The notes under the pieces are model-generated. The model made no database searches. It was not told where the DNA came from and saw nothing but the letters and a program-made list of their open reading frames with translations. A DNA stretch of 23,682 nucleotides, taken from contig JAGWAQ010000024.1 in NCBI GenBank assembly GCA_021296375.1, forward strand, positions 3,514-27,195, written 5' to 3'. Positions 1 through 9,021 of this stretch are shown here, piece after piece. The position numbers and the translations under genes were made by a program. The stretch's first letter is position 1. Each line of letters starts with the position of its first letter. This DNA comes from Alphaproteobacteria bacterium (GTDB lineage Bacteria > Pseudomonadota > Alphaproteobacteria > Puniceispirillales > UBA1172).

Positions 1-1119
1 GTGACCGCCATCACGGGCAGTGTCGGGAAGACCGGCACCCGTCATCTCGTCGCCGCCTGCCTTGCCGCCAATGGCGCCACCCATTCGTCAAAAGGCAATT
101 ACAACAATCATATCGGCGCCCCGATGAGCCTTGCGCTGATGCCGCAGAACAGCCGTTTTGGTGTCTTTGAGCTGGGCATGAACCATAGCGGTGAAATCGC
201 CGACCTGAGCCCGATGGTGGCTCCTGATGTCGCCATCATCACCCGTATCGCCAGCTCCCATATCGGCAATTTCAACAGCCTTGATGACATCGCCGCCGCC
301 AAGGGGGAGATTTTTGACGGCCTGACCACCGGCGGCACCGCCATCCTGAACGCCGATGATGACTACACCCCGATGCTGGCTGAACTGGCCCGCAAGGCTG
401 GGGCAGAACGCGTCATCACCTGCGGGTTTGCCGATAGCGCTGACGCCAGGGTAGACAGCCTGACCCATAGTGACAATGGCCTTTCGGTGAAAGCCAGCAT
501 TGACGGCACCCCCCTGTCCTTCACCACCCAGATGACGGCGCCGCATTGGGCCATCTCCGCCTTGATGGGGCTGGTGACGGTGAAGACTTTCGGCGGTGAT
601 CTGGACGCCTCGATCGCCGCCCTTGCGGAAGTCGGTGATCTTGAGGGTCGCGGCGCCCACCACCGGTTGACGATTTCAGGGGGCCGCCAGATCACCCTTA
701 TCGACGACAGTTACAACGCCAGCCCCGCCTCCATGACGGCCGCGCTGGAAAGCCTGAAGACCGACCCGGCGGCAGGTCGCCGCGTTGCCATTCTGGCCGA
801 TATGCTGGAGCTGGGTGAGGCCTCCCCTGACCTCCATCGTGATCTCTTGCCGCCTCTTCGTCGTGGCGGGGTTGAGCTTGTCATCAGCTTTGGGCCGTCG
901 ATGGCCGAGCTTGCGCTGGCCGCCAACGCCCACGACGACATCATCACCTGTCATACCGACAACGCCCAATCGGCGGCGGAATTGGCAAAAGACAACCTGC
1001 GCGATGGCGATGTTGTGCTGGTCAAAGGGTCAAACGGCATGAAGACCCACCATGTTATTTCCGCGTTAACCGAAGATGCGGCTTCATTTTCTCCTGAAGG
1101 AGGCGCTAATGCTACCTGA
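1..1119 (+). CDS. murF: MurF, UDP-MurNAc-tripeptide--D-Ala-D-Ala ligase (5' truncated by window edge)
   Basis: MurF adds D-Ala-D-Ala to UDP-MurNAc-tripeptide in the cytoplasm, the last soluble step of stem-peptide synthesis. The reading frame is open at position 1. The GTG there is an internal Val, because the Mur-ligase P-loop (GSVGKTGT) already lies at visible residues 6-13, whereas family members have about 100 residues before it. The 372 visible residues therefore carry the central ATPase domain and the C-terminal domain. Visible family motifs are FELGMNHSGEI, the AAKGEIFDGL segment whose Lys101 fits the carbamylated metal-site lysine, DDSYNASPASM, and VLVKGSNGMKTHHVI near the C-terminus. 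The end overlaps mraY by 11 nt, indicating translational coupling. The identity is secure; only the N-terminal UDP-substrate domain is missing. Confidence 0.97.
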   Translation: MTAITGSVGKTGTRHLVAACLAANGATHSSKGNYNNHIGAPMSLALMPQNSRFGVFELGMNHSGEIADLSPMVAPDVAIITRIASSHIGNFNSLDDIAAAKGEIFDGLTTGGTAILNADDDYTPMLAELARKAGAERVITCGFADSADARVDSLTHSDNGLSVKASIDGTPLSFTTQMTAPHWAISALMGLVTVKTFGGDLDASIAALAEVGDLEGRGAHHRLTISGGRQITLIDDSYNASPASMTAALESLKTDPAAGRRVAILADMLELGEASPDLHRDLLPPLRRGGVELVISFGPSMAELALAANAHDDIITCHTDNAQSAAELAKDNLRDGDVVLVKGSNGMKTHHVISALTEDAASFSPEGGANAT

Positions 1120-2197
1120 CCTGCTTGTGCCACTGGCGGATCAATTCCAGCCGTTTAACCTGTTCCGTTACCTGACGTTCCGCACCGGCGGGGCGTTGAT
1201 GACCGCCTTGATCATCTCCTTCCTTGCTGGACCTGCGATGATCAATTGGCTGAAATCCCTGCAAGGCGAAGGCCAGCCGATCCGCACCGACGGGCCGGAA
1301 AGCCATATCGTCGCCAAGAAAGGCACCCCCACCATGGGGGGGCTGTTGATCCTGATCGCCTTTGGCGTGTCGTCGCTTCTTTGGGTGCCGTTTTCTTCCG
1401 CCTATCTCTGGCCGGTGCTGTTCATCTCCATTGCGTTCGGCGGGATCGGGTTTGCCGATGATTTCCTGAAGCTCAAGCGGCGTTCCCCCAATGGCCTGTC
1501 GGGGCGGATGAAACTGGCGTTGCAGCTGATTTCCGCTTTTGCCGTGACCCTGGTGCTGGTGGAAATCGCGCCTGATGAATTGCGCTATGGGCTGGCCATT
1601 CCATCGGTGAAGGATGTTGTCATTCCTCTCGGACTGATGTACGTGCCGTTTGCCATTCTGGTGATTGTCGGGGCATCCAATGCCGTTAACCTGACCGACG
1701 GGCTGGACGGGCTGGCGATTGTTCCTGTCATGATCACCGCCATGTCGTTTGCCCTGATCGCCTATGTTGTCGGCAACGCCAATTTCGCCAATTACCTGCA
1801 GATCCATTATGTCCCCGGCACGGGTGAGCTGAGCGTCCTTTGCGGAGCCCTGGTGGGGGCTGGGCTGGGCTTTCTCTGGTACAATGCGCCACCCGCTTCT
1901 GTCTTTATGGGGGACACCGGTTCGCTTGCCCTTGGCGGCGGGTTGGGGGCGATGTCGGTCGCGACACGTCATGAGCTGGTGCTGGCCATCATTGGCGGGC
2001 TGTTCGTGCTGGAAACCGTATCGGTGATCGTTCAGGTGGCGTCGTTCAAACTGACCGGCAAACGTGTCTTTGCCATGGCGCCCCTGCACCACCATTTCGA
2101 GAAAAAAGGCTGGGCCGAAAGCACCATCGTCATCCGGTTCTGGATCATCTCTGTCATTCTGGCCTTGATCGGCCTCGCCACGTTGAAGCTGAGGTAG
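1109..2197 (+). CDS. mraY: MraY, phospho-MurNAc-pentapeptide transferase (lipid I synthase)
   Basis: MraY moves phospho-MurNAc-pentapeptide from UDP to undecaprenyl phosphate at the inner membrane, making lipid I. The product is 362 residues, the usual family length, and consists of about ten hydrophobic segments. Family active-site motifs are present: FADDFLKLKRRS with the Asp pair at 117-118, NLTDGLDGLA, MGDTGSLALGGG with Asp269, and PLHHHFEKKGW near the C-terminus. An in-frame ATG at 1076 would add 11 residues. I chose ATG 1109 because AAGGAGG at 1097-1103 sits about 5 nt before it and the resulting MLPDLL start fits the family. The gene starts inside murF and is followed by murD after 4 nt, so it is co-transcribed. 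Confidence 0.98.
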   Translation: MLPDLLVPLADQFQPFNLFRYLTFRTGGALMTALIISFLAGPAMINWLKSLQGEGQPIRTDGPESHIVAKKGTPTMGGLLILIAFGVSSLLWVPFSSAYLWPVLFISIAFGGIGFADDFLKLKRRSPNGLSGRMKLALQLISAFAVTLVLVEIAPDELRYGLAIPSVKDVVIPLGLMYVPFAILVIVGASNAVNLTDGLDGLAIVPVMITAMSFALIAYVVGNANFANYLQIHYVPGTGELSVLCGALVGAGLGFLWYNAPPASVFMGDTGSLALGGGLGAMSVATRHELVLAIIGGLFVLETVSVIVQVASFKLTGKRVFAMAPLHHHFEKKGWAESTIVIRFWIISVILALIGLATLKLR

Positions 2198-2201
2198 AGC
2201 C

Positions 2202-3527
2202 ATGATCATCCCGTCCCACATGTCTGGTCAAACCCTCGCCGTTCTGGGGTTGAGCCGGTCCGGCATGGCCAGCGTTGCGGCGCTGGTGGCGGCGGGAGCG
2301 CGTGTCTATGCCCATGATGACCGGAACAGCCCTGACCTGCCGCAGGGGGTGAAAAGGGCAGCCCCTGCCGAATGGCCCTGGGATGAGCTGACGGCAATGG
2401 TGATCAGCCCCGGCATTCCCCATCTGCACCCCGCCCCCCATGTGGCGGCGGCGATGGCGGCGGAACATCATGTTCCGGTGATCTCTGACATTGACCTGTT
2501 GATGCAGGCAAAGCCGCAAGCGCGGGTGATCGGAATCACCGGCACCAACGGCAAATCCACTGTTGTGACGCTGATCAAGCATATTCTGGACAGTCAGGGC
2601 ATGGCGACGGCATTGGGGGGCAATATCGGCACGCCGGTGCTGGCGCTCGATGACCCGGGCAAGGATGGCGTCATTATTCTTGAGCTGTCGTCCTATCAGC
2701 TTGAGACCTGCCCGAACCTTTCGCTTGATGCCGGGGCGGTGATCAACATCACCCCTGACCATCTTGACCGCCATGGCGGATGGGACGGTTATGTCGCCGC
2801 CAAGGCCAATCTTGCCCGCGCGGTCAAACCCGGCGGAATGCTGGTGCTGGGGGATGATCCCGCCGCGTCATCACTCGCCAAGTCATCGCTCGCCGCCTCA
2901 TCACTGGCACAAGCGGTTATTGCCCGTCACGACAACGCCCTTGATCGAACCGATTGCCCTGACCTGACCGGCCCCCATAACGCCGCCAATACGGAAATCG
3001 CGACGTTAATTGCCGGGCATTTCGGGATTACGCGCGAAGACGTGGCGCATGGCCTGCCGCGTTTCAAGGGGCTTGCCCACCGCATGGAAACCATCGCCAC
3101 CAGCGGCGCCATCCGCTTTGTCAATGACAGCAAGGCCACCAACGGGGACGCCGCCGCCGAAGCGCTGAAAAGCTTTGATGCGATTTACTGGATCGCGGGC
3201 GGCACTTCAAAAGACGGCGGGCTTGGCCCCGCCATCAATCAGCTCGATGCCGTGAAATGCGCTTACCTGATCGGGGATTCGGCGGAAAATTTCGCCACTG
3301 AACTGACCGGCAAATGCCGCCATCAGCTCTGCGGCACCCTAAGCCAAGCCGCCGCCGCCGCCTACCATGACGCGCAGCGAACCTCACCTGACGGCGCCAC
3401 CATCTTGCTGTCCCCGGCGGCCGCCAGTTTTGACCAGTTCACCAGTTTTGAGCATCGCGGCGACACGTTCCGCGCAATTGTTCAGGATCTGCTCACCCCG
3501 ACATCACAGGAGGCGCGCCATGTTTAG
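2202..3527 (+). CDS. murD: MurD, UDP-MurNAc-L-Ala--D-Glu ligase
   Basis: MurD adds D-glutamate to UDP-MurNAc-L-Ala in the cytoplasm with ATP. The 441-residue product has the three-domain Mur-ligase layout: an N-terminal Rossmann-like domain (LAVLGLSRSG), a central ATPase domain with the P-loop GTNGKST at residues 114-120, and a C-terminal domain with FVNDSKATNGDA and the LLSPAAASFDQF motif typical of MurD. ATG 2202 is preceded by GAGG at 2191-2194 with 7 nt spacing. An in-frame ATG at 2220 is less well placed. Residues 223-237 are an odd Ser/Leu/Ala stutter encoded by a threefold 15-bp tandem repeat. The gene overlaps ftsW by 8 nt. Function is assigned from motifs and context with high confidence. 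Confidence 0.98.
   Translation: MIIPSHMSGQTLAVLGLSRSGMASVAALVAAGARVYAHDDRNSPDLPQGVKRAAPAEWPWDELTAMVISPGIPHLHPAPHVAAAMAAEHHVPVISDIDLLMQAKPQARVIGITGTNGKSTVVTLIKHILDSQGMATALGGNIGTPVLALDDPGKDGVIILELSSYQLETCPNLSLDAGAVINITPDHLDRHGGWDGYVAAKANLARAVKPGGMLVLGDDPAASSLAKSSLAASSLAQAVIARHDNALDRTDCPDLTGPHNAANTEIATLIAGHFGITREDVAHGLPRFKGLAHRMETIATSGAIRFVNDSKATNGDAAAEALKSFDAIYWIAGGTSKDGGLGPAINQLDAVKCAYLIGDSAENFATELTGKCRHQLCGTLSQAAAAAYHDAQRTSPDGATILLSPAAASFDQFTSFEHRGDTFRAIVQDLLTPTSQEARHV
2868..2912 (+). repeat. Three tandem 15-bp units inside murD
   Basis: Three adjacent 15-nt units (TCATCACTCGCCAAG, TCATCGCTCGCCGCC, TCATCACTGGCACAA) lie in frame and encode SSLAK, SSLAA and SSLAQ (residues 223-237). They follow a predicted GDDPA turn, so the run looks like a surface-loop expansion by slippage that does not disturb the fold. 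The copies have diverged at a few bases, so the expansion is not brand new. Confidence 0.85.
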
Positions 3528-4659
3528 CCGCACCGATCGTTCTGTCTTGGGGGTATGGTGGTGGACCGTTGACCGCTGGCTGCTCGGCTCGGCGGCGACG
3601 CTGGCCGTCATGGGGGTATTCCTCGTGATGGCGGCAAGCCCGCCGGTGGCCAGTCGCATCGGCTTTGACAGCCAGCATTTTGTCTGGCGTCACTTGATGT
3701 TCCTTATCCCTGCGGTTGTTGTCCTGCTGGTGACATCAACCCTGTCCCACCGGTTGATCCGCATCATCGGATTATTGGGCTTTCTGGGGTCTGTTGTGTT
3801 GATCAGCGCATCGATCATCATCGGGCCAGAGATCAAGGGCGCGACGCGCTGGATCCCCCTGGGGCCGTTCAAGCTGCAGCCGTCGGAATTTGCCAAACCG
3901 TGCTTTGCGGTGGTGACGGCATGGTTGCTCAGCCTGTGGCGCGAAGAAAAGAATTTCCCCGGCTGGATGATCTCGATTGGCGGCCTGGCGGTGCTGGCAG
4001 GATTGCTGGTGCTGCAGCCTGACATGGGCATGACATTTGTGGTGGTCATCACCTGGTCCTTGCAGATTTTCCTTGCCGGAATGCCGCTGGCGATCGTGCT
4101 TTTGCTGGTGTTCTTTGTCGCCCCGATTTTTGCCCTGCTGGCTTATTTCGCCCTGCCCCATGTTCAGGACCGGATTGCCAAGTTCTGGGAAGGCGGCTCG
4201 ATGCAAGCGGAAAACGCCATGCGGAGCTTTGCCAATGGCGGCTTTACCGGCGTCGGCCCCGGCAACGGGGAGATCAAGAACAACCTGCCAGATGCCCATG
4301 CGGACTTTATTTTTGCCGTCGCCGGGGAAGAATTTGGCGCCTTGATGTGCCTGGCGCTGGTGGGGATTTACGCCTTTATCGTCTTCCGGGGGTTCACGCG
4401 CGCCGGCTCCTCCGAAAGCCTGTTCCTGATCCTGGCGGTGTCGGGCCTGTCCCTGCAATTCGGGCTTCAGGCGGCCATTCACATGGCGTCTTCGGTGCAT
4501 CTGATGCCGACCAAGGGCATGCCCTTGCCGATGATCAGTTATGGCGGCTCCTCGCTGCTGGCAACTTGCCTGACCATGGGGATTCTGCTCGCCCTAACCC
4601 GCCGCCAGACCAGCACCGCCGGGGCCGGGCGTACCGCGGGATACGGAGGCGCATCATGA
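3520..4659 (+). CDS. ftsW: FtsW, septal SEDS peptidoglycan glycosyltransferase
   Basis: FtsW is the SEDS-family polymerase that, with its class B PBP partner FtsI, builds septal glycan strands from lipid II at the inner membrane. The protein has 379 residues and about ten membrane segments. Family signatures are ATRWIPLGPFKLQPSEFAKP, the conserved loop DAHADFIFAVAGEEFG whose Asp262 matches the catalytic Asp of SEDS enzymes, and PMISYGGSSLL near the C-terminus. The open frame extends upstream to 3367, but ATG 3520 is the likely start: AGGAGG at 3508-3513 lies 6 nt before it and the protein then begins at the normal cytoplasmic N-terminus. It overlaps the end of murD by 8 nt and murG by 4 nt (ATGA). 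A RodA identity is unlikely in this context. Confidence 0.97.
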   Translation: MFSRTDRSVLGVWWWTVDRWLLGSAATLAVMGVFLVMAASPPVASRIGFDSQHFVWRHLMFLIPAVVVLLVTSTLSHRLIRIIGLLGFLGSVVLISASIIIGPEIKGATRWIPLGPFKLQPSEFAKPCFAVVTAWLLSLWREEKNFPGWMISIGGLAVLAGLLVLQPDMGMTFVVVITWSLQIFLAGMPLAIVLLLVFFVAPIFALLAYFALPHVQDRIAKFWEGGSMQAENAMRSFANGGFTGVGPGNGEIKNNLPDAHADFIFAVAGEEFGALMCLALVGIYAFIVFRGFTRAGSSESLFLILAVSGLSLQFGLQAAIHMASSVHLMPTKGMPLPMISYGGSSLLATCLTMGILLALTRRQTSTAGAGRTAGYGGAS

Positions 4660-5753
4660 CGACGATCCTGCTTGCCGCCGGCGGAACCGGCGGCCATGTC
4701 TTCCCTGCTGTTGCTGTCGCGGAACAATTGCGCCAGCGAGGCCACCGCACGATCTTCATCACCGATCACCGCGGCAAGAAGATGATCCCTGATGATTTTC
4801 GCCGCAAGGCTATCTTTGCCGCCAGCCCTTATGGCGCGACTTTGATGGCGCGATTGAAAGGCATGACAAAACTGGCGCTGGGGATGGCGCAGACCACCCT
4901 CACCTTGCTTTGGCATCGGCCCGGGGTGGTGATCGGGTTTGGCGGCTACCCTGCCGTTGCGCCGGTGCTGATGGGGCGGATCATGGGCATGCCGACCATG
5001 CTGCATGAACAAAACGCTTTCTTTGGGCGCGCCAATGGCTTCCTTGCCCAGCATGCCGCTATCATTGGCCTGTCCTGGGAAATGACCAAAAACATCCCCT
5101 CTGGCGCGACATCAAAAACAGCCCTGGTCGGCATGCCCGTCCGAAATGCCTTCAGCCAGATCGCCGAGACCGGCTATACAGCCCCTGAAGACAACGGCGA
5201 GATTCGCTTGCTGATCGTTGGCGGGTCACTCGGGGCGGCGGTGTTTGGGGACACGGTGCCGGAAGCCATCAGCCGCTTGCCGAAAGAATTGCGGGCGCGT
5301 CTTAACGTCACCCATCAGGTGCGGGAAAGCCAGTTTGACGACGTTCGCGCCAAATACGACGCGGCGGGAATCAAGGCTGAGCTGGCCCCCTTCATCCATG
5401 ACATGGCCGAAAAAATGGCGGCAACCCATCTGGTGATCGGCCGGGCGGGGGCGTCATCAGTGGCGGAACTGGCGGCGGCGGGGCGCCCTGCCATGCTGGT
5501 GCCCTACCCTGACGCCATGGATGACCACCAAACCGCCAATGCCGAAGCGGTCGTCAGCAGTGGCGGCGGCTGGTTGATCCCTGAACATGAAATGAGCGCC
5601 GGTTCGCTGGCGGGCAAAATCGCCACGCTGATCAGCTCGCCCGACCGCTTGCGCACCGCCGCCGACGCCATTCAATCCCTTAACTCCAGCCACGCGGCGG
5701 GCCGTATCGCGGACCAACTGCTGTCCCTCACCGCTTCAGGAGACCGTCTATGA
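4656..5753 (+). CDS. murG: MurG, lipid II synthase (GlcNAc transferase)
   Basis: MurG transfers GlcNAc from UDP-GlcNAc to lipid I on the inner face of the membrane, giving lipid II. The 365-residue protein has the GT-B two-domain form. The N-terminal glycine-rich loop GGTGGHVFPA includes His14, the second glycine loop is IVGGSLGA, and the nucleotide-sugar site GRAGASSVAEL is followed by GRPAMLVPYPDAMDDHQ, where DDHQ..NA is the family hallmark. The frame is open far upstream, but ATG 4656 overlaps the ftsW stop as ATGA, has GGAGG at 4645-4649 (6 nt spacing) and puts the glycine loop at the expected N-terminal position. It overlaps murC by another ATGA. Confidence 0.98.
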   Translation: MTTILLAAGGTGGHVFPAVAVAEQLRQRGHRTIFITDHRGKKMIPDDFRRKAIFAASPYGATLMARLKGMTKLALGMAQTTLTLLWHRPGVVIGFGGYPAVAPVLMGRIMGMPTMLHEQNAFFGRANGFLAQHAAIIGLSWEMTKNIPSGATSKTALVGMPVRNAFSQIAETGYTAPEDNGEIRLLIVGGSLGAAVFGDTVPEAISRLPKELRARLNVTHQVRESQFDDVRAKYDAAGIKAELAPFIHDMAEKMAATHLVIGRAGASSVAELAAAGRPAMLVPYPDAMDDHQTANAEAVVSSGGGWLIPEHEMSAGSLAGKIATLISSPDRLRTAADAIQSLNSSHAAGRIADQLLSLTASGDRL

Positions 5754-7174
5754 GCCAGTTGCCTCTCTCCATTGGACGTATTCATTTCACCGGCATCGGC
5801 GGCATCGGGATGAGCGGCATTGCCGAAATCCTGCATGACATGGGGTATCAGGTCTCCGGCAGTGACGTGGCGGAAAACGCCAATGTCAAACGGCTCAGCG
5901 ACAAAGGCATCGTCATCAATATCGGCCAGGTGGCGGAGAATATTGAAGGCGTGTCGATCGTGGTGATCTCAACCGCCATCAAGCCCGATAACCCTGAAGT
6001 GCTGGAAGCCCGGCGGCGGTTCCTGCCGATCGTTCACCGTGCCGAAATGCTGGGTGAACTGATGCGCCTGCGCTGGTCGGTGGCGATTGCCGGCACCCAT
6101 GGCAAGACCACCACCACCTCACTGGTGGCGACACTGCTTGATGCCGGCGGGATTGACCCGACGGTGATCAATGGCGGCATCATCACCGGCTGGGGGTCAA
6201 ACGCCCGCCTTGGCGACAGTGACTGGATGGTGGTGGAAGCTGATGAAAGCGACGGGTCATTCTCGCGCCTCAAGCCGACCGTTGCCGTTGTCACCAATAT
6301 TGACCCTGAACACCTTGATCACCATGGCAATTTCGACAACCTGAAGGCCGCGTTCCGGAATTTTGTCGCCTCGATCCCGTTTTACGGTTTCGCCTCCCTG
6401 TGCATTGACCACCCTGTTGTCCAGCGCATGATGCCGGAAATTTCCGAACGCCGCATTGTCACCTATGGCCTGTCGGCCAGCGCCGATGTCCGTGCCCTTA
6501 ACCTGACGGTTGATAACGGCGGGATGAGTTTTGATGTCCATCTTTCCCGCCGCATGGAAAATGAGGCAGATGTCATCACCGGCGTCAGCTTCCCCATGCT
6601 GGGGGAACATAATGTGCTGAATTGCCTTGCCGCCATCAGCGTGGCGCTGGAAATGGGGGTCAGCGTTGAGGCGATCCGCGACGGGCTGAAGAAATTCAAG
6701 GGCGTCGGCCGGCGGTTTGATTTCAAGGGCAGTGCGGGCGGCATCATGGTGATTGATGATTACGGCCATCACCCTGTTGAGATCACCGCCGCGCTTAATG
6801 CCGCCCGCATGCTGAAGCCGGACAATCAGGTGATCGCCGTCGTCCAGCCCCACCGCTATTCGCGCCTGCGTGACCTGTTTGAAGATTTCTGCGGCTGTTT
6901 CAATGACGCCGATCATGTGCTGGTGGCGGATGTCTTTGCCGCCGGGGAAGAGCCGATCGAAGGCGCTGATCGTGAGGGATTGGTGCAGGGGCTGCAGGCC
7001 TTTGGCCACCCTTCCCCGATTACGCTTGAAGGCCCGGAAACACTGGCACGTCAGGTGGCGGAACTGGCGCGCCCCGGCGATGTCGTGATCTGTCTTGGCG
7101 CCGGGTCCAGCACCCGCTGGGCCACCGATCTGCCGGGCCAGCTGGCGCCACTGGTGGAGGGGCATGATGACTGA
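5750..7174 (+). CDS. murC: MurC, UDP-MurNAc--L-Ala ligase
   Basis: MurC adds the first stem amino acid, L-Ala, to UDP-MurNAc in the cytoplasm. The 474-residue product has the family layout: an N-terminal Rossmann domain with GIGGIGMSG at residues 15-23, a P-loop GTHGKTTTT starting at residue 115, a central VEADESDGSF stretch, DPEHLDHHG, and the MurC motif DDYGHHPVEI followed by VVQPHRYSR. The start overlaps the murG stop as ATGA, and AGGAGA at 5738-5743 stands 6 nt before it. The DYGHHPVEI/QPHRYSR pair separates it from Mpl and the other Mur ligases. It overlaps murB by 8 nt. Confidence 0.98.
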   Translation: MSQLPLSIGRIHFTGIGGIGMSGIAEILHDMGYQVSGSDVAENANVKRLSDKGIVINIGQVAENIEGVSIVVISTAIKPDNPEVLEARRRFLPIVHRAEMLGELMRLRWSVAIAGTHGKTTTTSLVATLLDAGGIDPTVINGGIITGWGSNARLGDSDWMVVEADESDGSFSRLKPTVAVVTNIDPEHLDHHGNFDNLKAAFRNFVASIPFYGFASLCIDHPVVQRMMPEISERRIVTYGLSASADVRALNLTVDNGGMSFDVHLSRRMENEADVITGVSFPMLGEHNVLNCLAAISVALEMGVSVEAIRDGLKKFKGVGRRFDFKGSAGGIMVIDDYGHHPVEITAALNAARMLKPDNQVIAVVQPHRYSRLRDLFEDFCGCFNDADHVLVADVFAAGEEPIEGADREGLVQGLQAFGHPSPITLEGPETLARQVAELARPGDVVICLGAGSSTRWATDLPGQLAPLVEGHDD

Positions 7175-8108
7175 CCTGATCAACCGCCTGCCGCAAACCC
7201 GCGGGGAAATGACTGCCCTTGCGCCGATGAAAAACCACACCTGGTTCGGGGTGGGGGGGGCCGCTGAAGTGATGTTCAGCCCCGTGGATCACGATGACCT
7301 TGCGGCATTTCTGGCGGCCACGCCCGATGATATTCCGCTCTATCCCATTGGCGCCGGGTCCAACCTGCTGGTCCGTGATGGCGGCTTGCCCGGGGTTGTC
7401 ATCAACACCTCAACCCATATGAAAGGCTTGAGCCAGGACGGCGACACCCTGACGGTGGGGGCCGGTATTCAGGATATGGATGTCGCGCGGGCGGCGGCAA
7501 AAGCCGGGCTTGAGGGGCTGGAATTCCTGATCGGGATTCCCGGCACTGTCGGCGGCGGATTGCGGATGAACGCCGGCGCTTACGGCGCGGAATTCAAGGA
7601 CGTGACCATCACCGCCACGGCCCTTGACCGCAACGGCGTGGTCCACCACGCCACCCCTGACGACATGGGCATGGCCTATCGTCATTCCGGCGCCCCTTCC
7701 GACTGGATTTTCACCCAGGCCACACTGCAAGCCCGCGCTGGCGACAAGGACGAGATTCGCGCCCGCATGAAAGACATCGTCGCCAGCCGTGGTGACGCCC
7801 AGCCGCGCGGCGTGCGCACCGGCGGATCAACTTTTGCCAACCCCGCCCCGGACAAAGCCTGGCAATTGATCGACGCCGCGGGCTGCCGGGGGCTGCAAAA
7901 CGGCAAGGCCATGGTGTCGGACAAGCATTGCAATTTCCTCATCAATACCGGCGGCGCCAGCGCCAGGGATATCGAAGAGCTGGGTGAAAATGTGCGCGCC
8001 CGGGTGAAAGCCAATTCCGGCGTCGAGCTGCGCTGGGAAATCCGTCGCATCGGCTTAACGCCAGAAGATATGGACCGGCAAGATAATGGAGCGTTTCATG
8101 ACGGTTGA
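7167..8108 (+). CDS. murB: MurB, UDP-N-acetylenolpyruvoylglucosamine reductase
   Basis: MurB is the FAD enzyme that reduces UDP-GlcNAc-enolpyruvate with NADPH to UDP-MurNAc. The 313-residue protein shows the FAD-binding PIGAGSNLLVRDGG (residues 60-73), GIPGTVGGGLRMNAGAYG, the catalytic Ser221 in TGGSTFANP and Glu287 in GVELRWEIRRIG. Two ATG codons lie side by side at 7164 and 7167. GGAGG at 7156-7160 gives 3 or 6 nt spacing, so I prefer 7167, matching the spacing of its neighbours. The open frame upstream to 7095 is out-of-frame murC sequence. A run of eight G residues at 7253-7260 encodes the Gly-Gly of FGVGGAAE. It overlaps ddl by 11 nt. Confidence 0.98.
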   Translation: MTDLINRLPQTRGEMTALAPMKNHTWFGVGGAAEVMFSPVDHDDLAAFLAATPDDIPLYPIGAGSNLLVRDGGLPGVVINTSTHMKGLSQDGDTLTVGAGIQDMDVARAAAKAGLEGLEFLIGIPGTVGGGLRMNAGAYGAEFKDVTITATALDRNGVVHHATPDDMGMAYRHSGAPSDWIFTQATLQARAGDKDEIRARMKDIVASRGDAQPRGVRTGGSTFANPAPDKAWQLIDAAGCRGLQNGKAMVSDKHCNFLINTGGASARDIEELGENVRARVKANSGVELRWEIRRIGLTPEDMDRQDNGAFHDG

Positions 8109-9021
8109 TGTTCGAGATATTGATCGTTCCGGCAAGACCCTCATCTTGATGGGGGGCTGGACCGCGGAAGCGGAAGTTTCACGCAATTCCGCCGCCGCTT
8201 GCCTGAAGTCAGCCCTGAAAATCGGTTGGGATGCCGAATGCCTTGAAGTCACCCGTCATCTGGCGGCCGACCTGATCGCCGCCAAACCGGCGCGGGTCTT
8301 CAACGCCCTGCATGGCCAGATGGGCGAAGACGGCAATGTTCAGGGGCTGCTGAACCTGATGGAAATCCCCTACACCCACAGCGGGCTTCTGGCCTCCGCC
8401 ATTGCCATGGACAAGCCCGCCACCAAAAACGCCCTGCGCCACCTCGGCATCCGCTTTCCTGATGACCTCGATTTCACCATCAATGATGATGATATTCATG
8501 TCGATCATGACGGGCCTGTGGTCATCAAGCCGCGCAACGACGGCAGTTCCATCGGCGTTGTCATCACCTCAAGCGCAGACGAGATCCCGAGCTACAGCAC
8601 CTGGCCTGAAGGCACGGACTTGATGGCCGAACCGATGATCCCCGGCCGTGAGCTGACGGTCGCTGTGCTGGAAGGCGAACCCCTGACGGTGACCGAGATC
8701 ACCCAGGGCAATGCGTTTTATGACTATCAGGCGAAATATGAAACCGGCGGCTCGCAACACCAACTGCCTGCCGATATCCCTGATGATATTTTTGATCAGG
8801 TGATGCTGTGGTCGTCGCTTGCCCATCGCGGGTTGGGGTGCCGCGGCGTCAGCCGGTCGGATTTCCGCTGGAACGATCGCAGCGGTGAGGTTTTCATGCT
8901 GGAGATCAACACCCAGCCCGGCATGACCGCGACCTCATTGGTGCCGGAGCAAGCCGCGTATCTCGGCACGTCAATGGATGAGCTGGTGGATCAGTTGCTG
9001 GAGGTGGCGCAATGCGACTGA
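8098..9021 (+). CDS. ddl: D-alanine--D-alanine ligase
   Basis: Ddl joins two D-alanines with ATP, giving the dipeptide used by MurF. The ATP-grasp protein is 307 residues, the normal size. Signatures are MGGWTAEAEVS at the N-terminus (Glu24/Glu26 region), NALHGQMGEDG, KPRNDGSSIGV from about residue 144 and the metal-binding EINTQPGMT with Glu269 and Asn271. An upstream in-frame ATG at 8086 has no ribosome binding site. ATG 8098 is preceded by GGAG at 8088-8091 with 6 nt spacing. The location between murB and ftsQ is the usual one for the DdlB type. It overlaps murB by 11 nt and ftsQ by 10 nt. Confidence 0.97.
   Translation: MTVDVRDIDRSGKTLILMGGWTAEAEVSRNSAAACLKSALKIGWDAECLEVTRHLAADLIAAKPARVFNALHGQMGEDGNVQGLLNLMEIPYTHSGLLASAIAMDKPATKNALRHLGIRFPDDLDFTINDDDIHVDHDGPVVIKPRNDGSSIGVVITSSADEIPSYSTWPEGTDLMAEPMIPGRELTVAVLEGEPLTVTEITQGNAFYDYQAKYETGGSQHQLPADIPDDIFDQVMLWSSLAHRGLGCRGVSRSDFRWNDRSGEVFMLEINTQPGMTATSLVPEQAAYLGTSMDELVDQLLEVAQCD

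Noticed and set aside
1112..2221. 369-codon open frame on the minus strand across mraY
   Set aside because: His/Gln/Gly/Asp-rich antisense composition typical of shadow frames; mraY on the plus strand has all catalytic motifs.
4512..4527. 16-bp perfect palindrome CAAGGGCATGCCCTTG inside ftsW
   Set aside because: It encodes the conserved KGMPLP segment before the SYGGSS motif, so coding constraint explains it. It serves as a warning that GGCATGCC palindromes arise by chance here.
7253..7260. G8 runs in murB, ftsA (10312-10319) and recN (16628-16635) as possible phase-variation tracts
   Set aside because: Each simply encodes conserved Gly-Gly in an intact essential or housekeeping gene; phase variation of these genes is implausible. 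They could be sites of sequencing error, but all frames are intact.
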